In this document: in pieces, positions 9,380-19,000 of the stretch
Layout of the letters: every line of letters begins with the position of its first letter
Numbering within the stretch: the first letter of the stretch is position 1
Assembly: GCA_017616655.1 (NCBI GenBank)
Contig: JAFZXU010000060.1
Span: 26,472-90,471 of the forward strand
Direction: 5' to 3'
DNA: 64,000 bases
Source of the DNA: Bacteroidales bacterium
Lineage (GTDB): Bacteria > Bacteroidota > Bacteroidia > Bacteroidales > UBA932
The notes under the pieces: generated by a model
Told to the model about the DNA's origin: nothing
The model's database searches: none
Seen by the model: the letters and a program-made list of their open reading frames with translations, nothing else
Translations under genes and position numbers: made by a program

Positions 9380-9491
9380 GATTGCAAATATAATAAGAAT
9401 ACGAAACAGTTTGTATTATCATGGAATTCAGTTTTGAATTTGGATTTTTCTTTTTTTTTATTAAAATTGCGGGACTAAATACTGTGAAGCT

Positions 9492-11003
9492 ATGAGAAGA
9501 AAACATCTGTTTCCATTTGTGTTGATTGCTTTGTCCTGTATTAATTTTTCATGCTCCGAATATGTTCAAAGCTATCAAGACGAGGATCTTACCAGGAGTT
9601 CTGTCTCCGGAGATTTTTTCGTTTCCAAAACCGATGCTTTTTTGTATGTTGTTTACAAGGCAACGGGAAAGAGTGTTGATCTGACAAAATCAATTAATCA
9701 GAGTTATGCACCGGCAGACAGGGTCGTTTTCGATCCATCAAAGACAGAGATTAAATCTTATCCGGATGAAGGAACACCCTCCTTCTACATACTCAATTAT
9801 CCTACCGGCAAATGGGAAATAATATCTGCCGACATGAGGACAGTTCCGGTGATAGCTGCCGGCAACGGCCGCTTCATTATGGATAAAGTGTCTCCCAATT
9901 TGGCAGGGTGGATCAAATCTCTTGCAAAGGAAATTGCGGAATTGCAAAAATATCCTTATCAAGTGAAGAACGGTGAAGCCCGTTTGGCCGAGTGGAATGC
10001 TATTCTGAGCTTTTCAAAACGATTCTCTACTCATGATGGCAGTGGTACCGCACCTTACCACCTGATCCATCCCGGGTACGAAACCCGCTCCGGGGCTCAA
10101 CCCGATACCTCCAGCCATCCTGTCCCGGGACATTATGAGTTGGTTATCGGTGAGCAATACGATTTGTGTCCCAACGTTGTCAGCCATCTGACAAGTACCA
10201 GGTGGGGAGAGAATGCTCCTTTTAATCAGTATTGCCCTATAAACAGGGATATTCCCGGCAACAGGGCTCCCGCAGGAAGTGAAGCGGTAGCAGGCGGCCA
10301 GATGGTTTATTATATGCATTATTCTTCAGATGCTTGTCCTGCTGTATATGGCTCAGCGTTTTGTACTGCATATATCGATGATGATCCAATGGATTGGACC
10401 AATATGGGACAGTTCGACAAAAATGCGTCGAACTGGGCAAATTTCCAGACTTCGGACTCTACCCGTATGGCGGCTGTACTTCTTGCCAATATTGGCTCTA
10501 CGATGCAGATGACATATGGCGTCAATTATTCTCATGGGGATTTCGATGCCCTTCAGAGTGTGTTACTAAGCGAATATGATTTGGAGAGTTACTGCGTTTC
10601 CTTTGCGGATGTCACTGTCAATCCTTATGAAGAGATACGCCTTATGCTTGATGAAGGCATACCCTCCATAGTTCATTCAAATGGCGACAATACCACCAAT
10701 CCATATACCTTTATCGTGGATGGTTATAAAAGTGGTACGCATTATACTTCGGCATACTATACCTTCATCCCTGACGATCAGATCAATAACAGTCAATATT
10801 TCTCGTTGCATACTGATATTTTTATAATGGAGTCTCCTATTACCTATTTCTGTATGAACTGGGGCGATAATGGAGGTTGGAGCAATGTGTGGCTGGTTGA
10901 CTCAGGTGACTGGCATATAGGGAATCTAAACTATGATGACAGGGAAGCCCTTCTCTCTTTCCGTATGGACGGTTCTACTCCTTGGGGTGGAGACCAGGAC
11001 TAG
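9492..11003 (+). CDS. C10 (streptopain)-like exported protein, catalytic residues replaced
   Basis: 503 residues, exported (N-terminal hydrophobic segment ending near NFSCS, possible lipobox). The architecture matches Bacteroidales C10 peptidases: a pro-region (about 40-180), then TSTRWGENAPFNQYCP, the active-site helix and a C-terminal NWG segment. The helix reads APAGSEAVAGGQM, so the catalytic Cys of the usual AGCVATAMAQ is Ser263. The usual GHAWVIDGY strand reads NPYTFIVDGY, so the catalytic His is Tyr405. Both changes are in clean codons in a full-length gene, which argues for an inactive family member rather than decay. Codon use is AT-richer than its neighbours. A terminator follows. 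Confidence 0.75.
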   Translation: MRRKHLFPFVLIALSCINFSCSEYVQSYQDEDLTRSSVSGDFFVSKTDAFLYVVYKATGKSVDLTKSINQSYAPADRVVFDPSKTEIKSYPDEGTPSFYILNYPTGKWEIISADMRTVPVIAAGNGRFIMDKVSPNLAGWIKSLAKEIAELQKYPYQVKNGEARLAEWNAILSFSKRFSTHDGSGTAPYHLIHPGYETRSGAQPDTSSHPVPGHYELVIGEQYDLCPNVVSHLTSTRWGENAPFNQYCPINRDIPGNRAPAGSEAVAGGQMVYYMHYSSDACPAVYGSAFCTAYIDDDPMDWTNMGQFDKNASNWANFQTSDSTRMAAVLLANIGSTMQMTYGVNYSHGDFDALQSVLLSEYDLESYCVSFADVTVNPYEEIRLMLDEGIPSIVHSNGDNTTNPYTFIVDGYKSGTHYTSAYYTFIPDDQINNSQYFSLHTDIFIMESPITYFCMNWGDNGGWSNVWLVDSGDWHIGNLNYDDREALLSFRMDGSTPWGGDQD

Positions 11004-11030
11004 AACAGTTGTTTATTTAAAAACCAAGAG

Positions 11031-11060
11031 ACGCTGCAGATTTTTCTGCGGCGTTTTTTT
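11031..11060 (+). terminator. rho-independent terminator after the C10-like gene
   Basis: Stem ACGCTGCAG / CTGCGGCGT (one G-U pair), loop ATTTTT, followed by a run of seven T. Confidence 0.8.
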
Positions 11061-11082
11061 GTGATTTTGTATTTTTGCGGAT

Positions 11083-11814
11083 ATGGAACTATTCTTTTGC
11101 AAAGAGATATCTTCGGGTTCGACTGTCCTTGACAAAGAGGAGTCGAACCATTGTGTCAAGGTGTTGCGCCACCGCAAGGGCGACGAGATAAACATTATCG
11201 ACGGGGCGAGCACGCTCTACCGCTGCGTCATCGTGGACGACGACCCCAAGAAGGTCTGCTTCGAAGTCCTCGAAAGGGTGGAGGACTACGGCTCGCATCC
11301 CTATCACCTGCATATGGCGGTGGCCCCGCCCAAGAACATCGACCGCTTCGAATGGTTCGCCGAAAAGGCCACCGAGATAGGCGTGGACGAGATTACCCCG
11401 CTTTTCGGGGACTATTCCGAGCGCAAGGTCTTCAAGCCTGAAAGGGTTGAGCGCCTGCTGGTCTCGGCTGCCAAGCAGTCTCACAAGGGGGCCGTCCCGG
11501 AGCTTCACGAAGCTGCGAAAGTGCGTGATTTCATCGCCGCCCAGTCGGGCTCCGACGCCTTGAAACTGATCTGCTATTGTGATGAGACTGAGGCCCTCGG
11601 GCGTGAAAAGATTTCCATCCGCAAGGCGCTGACAGGGCTGGAGGCTAACCGCGATGTAATTATAATGATTGGCCCTGAAGGCGACTTCTCCCGTTCCGAG
11701 ATGGTGGCGGCCGTTTCCGCCGGCTGGCAGCCCGTCAGTCTCGGCGAGAGCCGCCTGCGCATCGAAACCGCCTCCCTCACCGCCGTCGCAGCTGTCTATC
11801 TTGAATTCTGCTGA
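11083..11814 (+). CDS. rsmE: 16S rRNA m3U1498 methyltransferase RsmE
   Basis: 243 residues, typical. The N-terminal PUA-like domain (NHCVKVLRHRKGDEINIIDG) precedes a SPOUT fold with the knot signature IMIGPEGDFSRSEM and VSLGESRLRIETASLTAV. RsmE methylates U1498 of 16S rRNA in the assembled small subunit using SAM. The start is set by ATG at 11083. A TATTTTTG box (11070-11077) ends 5 bp upstream with no clear -33, so the mRNA may be leaderless. It converges with asnA. Confidence 0.95.
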   Translation: MELFFCKEISSGSTVLDKEESNHCVKVLRHRKGDEINIIDGASTLYRCVIVDDDPKKVCFEVLERVEDYGSHPYHLHMAVAPPKNIDRFEWFAEKATEIGVDEITPLFGDYSERKVFKPERVERLLVSAAKQSHKGAVPELHEAAKVRDFIAAQSGSDALKLICYCDETEALGREKISIRKALTGLEANRDVIIMIGPEGDFSRSEMVAAVSAGWQPVSLGESRLRIETASLTAVAAVYLEFC

Positions 11815-11824
11815 GCCGTCCCGG

Positions 11825-12835
11825 TCAGACTATCTCTATTCCGCGGCTGCGGCATTCGGCCACCATCTCCTCCGGCCAGATACTGGCCTGAATCTCACCG
11901 ATATGCGCCTTGCGCAGCAGGAACATGCAGAGGCGTGACTGCCCGATTCCGCCGCCGATGGTCTGGGGCAGCCTGCCTTCGAGCAGCATCCTGTGGAACA
12001 TGAGCGACTCCTTGTATTCCTGAGAACGCTCGCGCAGCTGCCTGCGGAGTGCAGCCTCGTCGACTCGGATACCCATGCTTGAAACCTCGAATGCGTGTGA
12101 CAGTACGGGATTCCAAAGAATGATGTCTCCGTTGAGGGTCCAGTCATCATAGTCGGCGGCGCGTCCGTCATGAAGGGTTCCGTCGGAGAGCTTTCCGCCG
12201 ATTCCGATGACGAATACCGCACCGAATTCCCTGGTTATCAGGTCTTCACGCTCTTTCGCGCTCTTCCCGGGATAACGCTGCAGCAGTTCTTCGGCAGTGA
12301 TGAAGTGAATCTCTTCCGGCAGCACCGGTTCAATCTGCGGAAACTCCACGTATATCTTGTTTTCGGTCACCTTGATGGCTTCGTAAATGCGGCGCACGAT
12401 TTTTTTGAGGAAGTCGAGGTTGCGGTCCTCCTTGCGGATGACCCTCTCCCAGTCCCACTGGTCCACGTATATGGAATGAATATTGTCCAACTCCTCGTCC
12501 GGACGCAATGCGTTCATATCTGTATAGATGCCCCTTCCGGCGGGCAGACCCATCTCCGCGAGTTTCAGGCGCTTCCATTTGGCAAGGGAATGTACCACCT
12601 CGGCATGGCGTTCCGACATGTCTTTCACAGGGAATGTTACGGGTCTTTCAACCCCGTTCAGGTCGTCGTTAAGGCCGGTGCCGGAGAGCACCACGATGGG
12701 CGCGGTGACGCGCAGGAGCGCCAGCTGGGCGCTCAGGTTGGCCTGGAACATGTCTTTCACGGCCTTTATGGCCTTTTCTGTCTCCTCAACGCTATTGAGC
12801 AGGTTGCGGTAGTTTTCGGGAATGATGACTGACAT
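11825..12835 (-). CDS. asnA: aspartate--ammonia ligase
   Basis: 336 residues, full length for AsnA (class II aaRS-like fold). Characteristic segments are FQANLSAQLALLRVTAPIV, ERPVTFPVKDM, HSLAKWKRLKLAEMG, DNIHSIYVDQWDWE and the C-terminal GGGIGQSRLCMFLL. It makes asparagine from aspartate, ammonia and ATP in the cytoplasm. A TATATTTG box lies on the minus strand at 12856-12863, giving a leader of about 15-20 nt. The stop is 10 bp from the rsmE stop. Confidence 0.97.
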   Translation of the reverse strand: MSVIIPENYRNLLNSVEETEKAIKAVKDMFQANLSAQLALLRVTAPIVVLSGTGLNDDLNGVERPVTFPVKDMSERHAEVVHSLAKWKRLKLAEMGLPAGRGIYTDMNALRPDEELDNIHSIYVDQWDWERVIRKEDRNLDFLKKIVRRIYEAIKVTENKIYVEFPQIEPVLPEEIHFITAEELLQRYPGKSAKEREDLITREFGAVFVIGIGGKLSDGTLHDGRAADYDDWTLNGDIILWNPVLSHAFEVSSMGIRVDEAALRRQLRERSQEYKESLMFHRMLLEGRLPQTIGGGIGQSRLCMFLLRKAHIGEIQASIWPEEMVAECRSRGIEIV

Positions 12836-12868
12836 AGCGCAAAAGTTTATACCGACAAATATAATCTA

Positions 12869-12899
12869 TTTGCAAAAGAAAAAATAATTCATACCTTTG
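12869..12899 (+). promoter_or_regulatory. promoter of the tRNA-Gln/tRNA-Met pair
   Basis: TTTG (12869-12872), 19 bp, then TACCTTTG (12892-12899), 9 bp before the tRNA-Gln 5' end. Confidence 0.65.
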
Positions 12900-12908
12900 C
12901 AGTCCCAT

Positions 12909-12979
12909 TGAGGTATGGTGTAATGGCAGCACAAGAGATTCTGGTCCTCTTAGTGGCGGTTCGAATCCGTCTACCTCAA
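12909..12979 (+). tRNA. tRNA-Gln (CTG)
   Basis: Acceptor arms TGAGGTA and TACCTCA pair fully. The T-arm GGCGGTTCGAATCCGTC is present. The anticodon loop TTCTGGT gives anticodon CTG. The 71-nt span includes the discriminator A; CCA is not encoded directly after it. Confidence 0.93.
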
Positions 12980-13000
12980 CAACCAGTAGATAAGGTTTAG

Positions 13001-13074
13001 GGCGGGATAGCTCAGCTGGTTAGAGCGCATGATTCATAATCATGAGGTCGCCAGTTCAATCCTGGCTCCCGCTA
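13001..13074 (+). tRNA. tRNA-Met (CAT)
   Basis: Acceptor GGCGGGA pairs with TCCCGCT (one G-U). D-stem GCTC/GAGC, anticodon stem CATGA/TCATG with loop TTCATAA (anticodon CAT), and T-arm GCCAG/CTGGC are all present. CAT could also be an Ile tRNA read after lysidine modification; overall sequence fits elongator Met better. It is 21 bp after tRNA-Gln and probably co-transcribed. Confidence 0.9.
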
Positions 13075-13086
13075 CAAAGACTCGCG

Positions 13087-13111
13087 CCGCAGGAAACTGC
13101 GGTGTTTTTTT
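13087..13111 (+). terminator. terminator of the tRNA unit
   Basis: CCGCAG-GAAA-CTGCGG stem-loop followed by a seven-T run, 12 bp after tRNA-Met. Confidence 0.85.
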
Positions 13112-13113
13112 GT

Positions 13114-13264
13114 GCCGCGCTGAGAAGCGCCAAAGCTAGCTTTGCGACTTCTCGGCGTGGCGCAAAAAAAGCGTGCCGGCGCTATGCGCCAAGCACGCGT
13201 TTGTCTTTGTAAAGCTACCCGCGGTAGCGGCCAGGAAAAAGCCGCGTCAGCGGCTTAATCCTGG
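13114..13264. repeat. array of four consecutive inverted repeats between tRNA-Met and the CDF gene
   Basis: Four hairpins lie back to back. 13114-13161: 14-bp stem with two G-U pairs (GCCGCGCTGAGAAG / CTTCTCGGCGTGGC) extended inward by CGC and AAAG pairs. 13171-13198: GCGTGC/GCACGC enclosing GGCGC/GCGCC, with seven A on its left, so it reads as a terminator for the minus-strand CDF gene. 13214-13228: GCTACC/GGTAGC. 13231-13264: CCAGGA/TCCTGG enclosing AAGCCGC/GCGGCTT. Only the second needs to be a terminator; the others are unexplained. Confidence 0.7.
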
Positions 13265-13273
13265 ATCCCGAAC

Positions 13274-14185
13274 CTAATTGCAACTATAATCATTACATTT
13301 GTGGCCCTCGGCTTCGGTTTCGAGGGTCGCATGGTGGATTCCGGCCTCTTTCAGGGCCTGCTTCACCTTCCTGACGACATCGCCGGCCTCGGCATCCCGA
13401 CAGACTGTGATATGTGCGGTCAGCGCCGTTTCCGTGGTGCTGATAGGCCAGATATGGATATGATGGACATCGTTCACGCCCGGGACAGCCTCTATCTTCT
13501 GTTGAATCTCGTCGAAATCGATATGCTCGGGAACGGCGTCGATGCTCATCTTTATGCTGTCTGAAAGCAGTTCCCAGGTGCTGACCAGAATCACGACAGC
13601 TATTACGATTCCAATCACAGGGTCGATGAACGCCCATCCGGTAAAGTGGATTATTATGCCTGAAATCACGACACCCACCGATACCAGCGTGTCCGCCGCC
13701 ATATGGAGGAAGGCTCCGCGGGTATTGATGTCGTTCTTCTGGTGCTTCATCAGCAGCAGGGTGGTGATGCCGTTGACCAGAATTCCTATTCCGGCTGTCC
13801 AGGCCACCGCGGCGCCGTCGATCGCAACGGGATTGCGTAACTTATGGACGCTCTCGACCAGGATGGCGCCGACCGCCACCAGCAGTGTCACTGCATTCAG
13901 CAGGGAGATCAGGACCGATCCTTTGCGGTAGCCGTAGGTGAATCGCTTGTTGCCGTGGGTGAGGATGAGCCTGAAGGCGATCAGGGCTAGAATCAGGGCG
14001 AAGACGTCGCTGAGGTTGTGCCCGGCGTCGGAGAGAAGGCCCAGCGAGCCTTTCCAGAGTCCTACTCCGGCCTCTACCAGTACGAATGCCAGATTCAATG
14101 CGATGGATATCAGATATATACCCTTGAGGGACGCCACGTCGGCTTCCTCTCCGTGATGATGGTGGTGATGATGTTCGTGTGCCAT
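13274..14185 (-). CDS. cation diffusion facilitator (CzcD/ZitB-type) metal exporter
   Basis: 303 residues from the ATG at 14185. This start is chosen because a TAACTTTG promoter box lies just upstream (14194-14201) and the protein then opens with a metal-binding MAHEHHHHHHHGEE. A longer reading exists but would begin before the promoter. Hydrophobic spans hold the two CDF metal-site helices, LLSDAGHNLSDVFAL and HMAADTLVSVGVV. A cytoplasmic C-terminal domain (VNDVHHIHIWPISTTETALT) follows. Members export Zn2+ or Co2+ from the cytoplasm using the proton gradient. It is divergent from the ECF sigma gene. Confidence 0.93.
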   Translation of the reverse strand: MAHEHHHHHHHGEEADVASLKGIYLISIALNLAFVLVEAGVGLWKGSLGLLSDAGHNLSDVFALILALIAFRLILTHGNKRFTYGYRKGSVLISLLNAVTLLVAVGAILVESVHKLRNPVAIDGAAVAWTAGIGILVNGITTLLLMKHQKNDINTRGAFLHMAADTLVSVGVVISGIIIHFTGWAFIDPVIGIVIAVVILVSTWELLSDSIKMSIDAVPEHIDFDEIQQKIEAVPGVNDVHHIHIWPISTTETALTAHITVCRDAEAGDVVRKVKQALKEAGIHHATLETEAEGHKCNDYSCN

Positions 14186-14258
14186 AACGGGTGCAAAGTT
14201 AGCACACCGCAGGCCTCGCGTCCATACCAATATGTTGGTAAATCTACAGAGAGAACTA

Positions 14259-14290
14259 TTTGATAATAAACCGGATATTGTGTAACTTTG
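14259..14290 (+). promoter_or_regulatory. promoter of the ECF sigma gene
   Basis: TTTG (14259-14262), exactly 20 bp, TAACTTTG (14283-14290). The ATG at 14296 is 5 bp beyond, so transcription should start almost at the ATG. Confidence 0.7.
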
Positions 14291-14295
14291 TGGAG

Positions 14296-14880
14296 ATGGA
14301 TGCTGCCGGTTCATATGATAGTTTGCTTCTTGAAGTTGTTCACCGCTGGGATGATGAGTCGCTGACTGTGCTATACCGGCACTTCTACAGGGCTTTGGTC
14401 GCCTATTCAGACCGGATGGTCAGCGACCGCTTCGTTGCCGAAGAGATAGTCCAGAACACTTTCCTTAAGATGTGGCAGAAGCACAATGTATTCCAGAGCG
14501 AAGCAGCCCTTAAGGCCTATCTCTACAATTCCGTCCGGAACGGAAGTATCTCCCATCTGCGTCACGCAAAGGTTGACAGCCGCCGGATTAAGAACGTCAC
14601 TGCAGAATTCGCTGAAATCGGCATCGAACGTCAGGGGGATCCTGTGCTCCAGCGGGAGGAGGTGTTCCGTCAGCTTCTCCGTGCCATTGACCGTCTGCCA
14701 GAGAGGCAGAAGGAGATTTTCCTCCTCTCAGTCGAGGGCAAGGGTTCCGCCGAAATCGCGGTAGAGCTGGGTATCAAGCCCGAATCGGTAAAGAAGCAGC
14801 GCCAAAGGGGCTTCGCCCGCCTGAGAGAGCTTCTTCGCCCCGAAGATTTCCTTCTGCTTGTAATGCTGGTAATAGAATAG
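14296..14880 (+). CDS. ECF-type RNA polymerase sigma factor
   Basis: 194 residues from ATG 14296. An upstream TTG at 14260 keeps the frame open but overlaps the -33 box, so it is rejected. Region 2 reads LTVLYRHFYRALVAYSD, VAEEIVQNTFLKMWQ. Region 4 reads IDRLPERQKEIFLLSVEGKG, AVELGIKPESVKKQRQRG. Bacteroidales ECF factors of this kind pair with a FecR anti-sigma and a TonB receptor carrying an N-terminal signalling domain, exactly the order found here. It likely activates the downstream SusC/D genes when substrate binds. It is divergent from the CDF gene. Confidence 0.92.
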   Translation: MDAAGSYDSLLLEVVHRWDDESLTVLYRHFYRALVAYSDRMVSDRFVAEEIVQNTFLKMWQKHNVFQSEAALKAYLYNSVRNGSISHLRHAKVDSRRIKNVTAEFAEIGIERQGDPVLQREEVFRQLLRAIDRLPERQKEIFLLSVEGKGSAEIAVELGIKPESVKKQRQRGFARLRELLRPEDFLLLVMLVIE

Positions 14881-14946
14881 GTTCCTGTTTTTTACTGTCC
14901 CCCGATTCCCCTTTTTTGCGTTATAATGATGTGAAAAGGAGGAATC

Positions 14947-15984
14947 ATGGAAGATTTATTCAAGAAACTCAAAGAACTGATGCTGCTGGGAGATATCGGT
15001 GGGGATGAACTCTCCAGCCGGTATCGCACCTATTCCGAAACCGACGAGGAGAAGGCCTTGGCCGACTTCAGGTGCCGTATAGCGGCAGGGAACGGCAAGG
15101 CGGCTTCCACTGCATCCCTAAAATGGATTTGCTATGCAGCGGCCGCAGCGGTGGTTATTCTGATATCAACCATCGCATTATTGCTTCACAGGCCCGGTGA
15201 CGGGAAGCCTACGCTTTCACAGGATACCCGTCTGGCGATGGAGCAGAGCGGCAAGAGCGGTAAGCAGGAGGCCGGGGTTACGGTGCTGACAGAAGATGCT
15301 CTCGCAAAGGCGGTCAGGGCAAATGCGGCGAACGCGGAGACTTTCGCATCTGCGCGGCGCGTCACCACGGAGCAGACCAAGGAGTACTGGCTTACGCTGG
15401 ACGACGGCTCCGTCATCCACCTGAACAACGATACATATTTAATCTATCCCGAAAGGAATGACGCCAGGACCCGCGAGGTGATTCTTGACGGAGAGGCCTA
15501 TTTCACGGTGGCCAAAGAGGCCTCAAGGCCTTTCATCGTCCATACGAAGAGGGGTGATATCCGAGTCTATGGCACCGAGTTCAACGTCTCTACCCGTGAG
15601 GCGGGAGGTACTACAGAAGTAGTGCTGGTTGAGGGCAGCGTAAGCATCACTCCCACCGGTGGCGCCGAACGTCGAATAGAGCCCGGCCAGAAAGCCACCA
15701 TCGGCAGGACTATGACGGTTGAATCAGTCGACGTGGAGCAATATGTGGCATGGAATACCGGTCGTTTTGCCTTTAAGGACTGGCCGCTTGGCAAGGTTCT
15801 GGAGGTCATCTGCCGCTGGTATGGGGTAAGCGTCTCATATGCGGACGAATCTCTCTCCAGGCCCAAGATTTCTGGAAACTTCGACCGCTATGAGGACCTC
15901 TCGACCACGATAGAATCACTGTCCACCGTTACCGGGCTCCAATTCGATCTCTCTGAAGACAATCTCTTCATACACAGACCATAA
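14947..15984 (+). CDS. FecR-family anti-sigma factor
   Basis: 345 residues. A cytoplasmic N-terminus (about 1-60) is followed by one membrane segment (YAAAAAVVILISTIALLL). The periplasmic FecR domain reads TLDDGSVIHLNNDTYLIYP, EVILDGEAYFTVAKEASRPF, and GTEFNVSTREAGGTTEVVLV. A C-terminal DUF4974-like segment reads FKDWPLGKVLEVICRWYGV. A strong Shine-Dalgarno-like GGAGGA precedes ATG 14947. It sits between the sigma factor and the STN-containing SusC, and should bind the former and sense the latter. Confidence 0.93.
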   Translation: MEDLFKKLKELMLLGDIGGDELSSRYRTYSETDEEKALADFRCRIAAGNGKAASTASLKWICYAAAAAVVILISTIALLLHRPGDGKPTLSQDTRLAMEQSGKSGKQEAGVTVLTEDALAKAVRANAANAETFASARRVTTEQTKEYWLTLDDGSVIHLNNDTYLIYPERNDARTREVILDGEAYFTVAKEASRPFIVHTKRGDIRVYGTEFNVSTREAGGTTEVVLVEGSVSITPTGGAERRIEPGQKATIGRTMTVESVDVEQYVAWNTGRFAFKDWPLGKVLEVICRWYGVSVSYADESLSRPKISGNFDRYEDLSTTIESLSTVTGLQFDLSEDNLFIHRP

Positions 15985-16005
15985 TACAACCAAACACAAA
16001 ACCAT

Positions 16006-19000
16006 ATGAAAACCTATTGTTTCAAGAAAGCGCTGCTCGCCCTTGCGGTGACCATGCTGACGGTCGCTACGGCGGCGGCTGCGCCAGATCTGGACACGAA
16101 GATTTCGGTCGGATTCCGTTCGGCTCCGGTAGAGGACGTCCTGGCCTCGATACAGGAACAGACCGGCCTGAACTTCGTCTACTCATCCGACCTTGCCAGG
16201 AAATGGCCCAATGTGACAATCCAGGCCCGCAGGCGCTCCGCTGAGGAGGTCATCGCCGACCTTGTCAGCTTGATTGAATGCCAGTACACGGTCAAGGGCA
16301 ACATAGTCAGCATCAGCCCGCAGCAGCTCAGCGGCCGCACCCGCAACATAAAGGGTTATGTTCGGGATGAGAACGGCGATCCGCTTCCCGGAGCCCCTGT
16401 CAGCATCGGCGAAGCCAGGGTCCTGACCATCACGGACAACAACGGTTTCTACTCCTTCCCGATTCCCGTGGAGAGTACGACCCTCAAGTTCACGTACCTC
16501 GGAATGACCGACACCTACGTGATGTTGGAACCGGGAGACAAGGATTTGACAAGGAATATCGAGATGCAGTCGAACCTGGTTCTCGATGAAGTGATGGTGA
16601 TCGCCTACGGTACTACCACGAAAGCTTCCTTCACCGGAGCGGCCGGCAAGGTCGACGGCGACAAACTCGAACTCATCCCCTCCGCCAACCCCCTGAACAC
16701 CCTCAACGGCACCACTCCTGGCCTCAGGCTTACCTCTGCGAACGGACAGCCCGGTACGGAGGCCACGATAACCATCCGCGGTATCGGTTCGATCAACGGT
16801 AACAACGATCCCCTTATCGTCCTCGACGGAATGATCTATTCCGGCAACCTTGCCACAATCCCTTCAACTGACATCGAGCAGATTACCGTCCTCAAGGATG
16901 CAGCTTCGACGGCCCTCTATGGTGCCCGCGCTGCAAACGGAGTCATTATGATCACCACCAAGCAGGGCAAGGGCGAGATTCCCAAGATCAATGTCAAGAT
17001 CGCCCACGGATTCGTCTCCCGTGAGCAGAAAGACTATGAGACGATGGACCTCAAGGGGTATATGGAAAACTATTGGCAACAATTGTACAATAACAGCATC
17101 CTTGACGGCAAGGGTAAAGACGAGGCTGCACGGATTGCTTCGAATACCGTGGTCACATCACTCGGTTATTCCGATAATTACTACCCCTGGAAGGGCAGCG
17201 TCGCCATTGACAATGTGGTGGGGACCGACGGCAAATACAATCCCTCTGCAAAGATGCTCTGGGCCGACGATACCGACTGGATCGGAGCCACGGAGCGAGT
17301 AGGCCAGGTCCAGGATTATACTATCTCCGCATCGGGCAAGGGCAAATACACCTCCTATTTCGGATCCGTCAATTTCCTCAACAATCCGGGATATATGGTC
17401 GGAACCGCCTTCGAGAGATATACCGCCCGCGCAAATGTCTCCTTCGAGAAGAAATGGCTGAAATTCGGAGTGAACTCCTCGGCATCCATAAGCGACCAGT
17501 CCGGAAACCTTACCACCTCCACCGGTAACATAAGCAACCCTTATCACGTGGTGCTCAAGATTGTCCCGACCTATCCGATCCATCTCCACTACTCCGACGG
17601 TTCGTATATCACCAACAGCGCAGGAGAGAAGCTATATGATTTCGGCGAAGGCTATGTCGGCAAGTATGATGAGGACATTCCAGCCAGGAACGGCTTCAAC
17701 TACAACGTGGTGGCTTACCAGAACAAGCGTTTCAGTCACTACAACAGGAATATCATCAATGTCAAGCCCTTCGTGGAGATAACTTTCCTGAAGGATTTCA
17801 AACTCTCAGCGAATGTCGCGCTCTACAACAGCAATTACAGAAGTCACAGTGCGACGCCCCATTTCCCCGAATACACCTCATCGTCGACCTCCGTCACCAT
17901 TACCCAGTCGCAGACCCGCACCCTGACGGCCAACCAGCTGCTTACCTGGAACCATGCTTTCGGAGACCATCATCTCGATGCCCTGCTGGGCCATGAGACC
18001 CACAAGTACACCTATGATTATGAGACTTCAGGCAAGAAGAACCAGATAATCATCGGTGACAACTATCAGTTCAACAACTACTCTATCTCCTCTTCCGATC
18101 CCCAGGGCTACAAGGATACATATACCACCGAGGGTTATTTCGCACGTTTGAATTACGACTATTCGGGCAGGTATTTCCTTTCCGGTTCGATCCGCCGCGA
18201 CGGAAGTTCCAAGTTCTACAAGACCTCCCGCTGGGGCAACTTCTGGTCGGTCGGCGCTTCCTGGATTATCTCCAACGAAGAGTTCCTGCGCGGTAACGCG
18301 TTCATCAACATGCTGAAGTTCAGGACTTCGTACGGAACTGTCGGAAACGACCTCGTAGGCGACGGCTACTATCCCTGGATGGGAGTCTATGCTCTCAAGC
18401 AGAACGATACACAGCCCGGTTACGTACAGGATATGACCTCCCCGGGCAACCTGAATCTCCACTGGGAGGTGTCGAAGAACTGGGATGCCGCAATCGAGTT
18501 CGCAGCCTTCCTAAACAGACTTACCGGTAGCGTGGAGTATTTCAACAGGTCTTCTTCAGAGCTCCTGATGTCGGTGACGCTTCCATCGTCTTCCGGTAAT
18601 ACATCCTATCCCACAAACGACGGAGGCCTCGTCAACAGGGGATGGGAGCTGCAACTTGCCTACGATATCGTAAAGACTAAGAAAGCGACCTGGAACCTCG
18701 GTGCGAATGCATCCATCCTCAAGAACAAGGTGACCCATCTGCCTATCGATCCCTACACCTTCAATTCCGACTTCAACAAGATGCAGGAGGGACACTCGGT
18801 GTATGAATGGTGGCTCTACCAGTGGCGCGGAGTAGATCCCGCAACGGGTGTGAACTACTTTGAATTGGGAGACCGCTTCTTCAAGGAAGACGGCTCCTAC
18901 ATCGACGGAATTGCCGATGACGCCGACGTTCTGACAATCGATGGCAAGTACTATACTACTGCTATCGCCAAGTCGAAGGAAGATTTCAGCGGATCGTCGA

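Noticed and set aside
13114-13264. Hairpin cluster considered as further tRNA or small RNA genes
   Set aside because: No cloverleaf, anticodon arm or known RNA signature could be fitted; only stacked inverted repeats are visible.
14260-14295. Upstream TTG start for the ECF sigma factor
   Set aside because: The TTG overlaps the -33 promoter box and the ATG at 14296 gives the normal protein start.
14186-14314. 43-residue N-terminal extension of the CDF transporter
   Set aside because: It would start upstream of the TAACTTTG box and overlap the ECF promoter; the extension is unlike the family.
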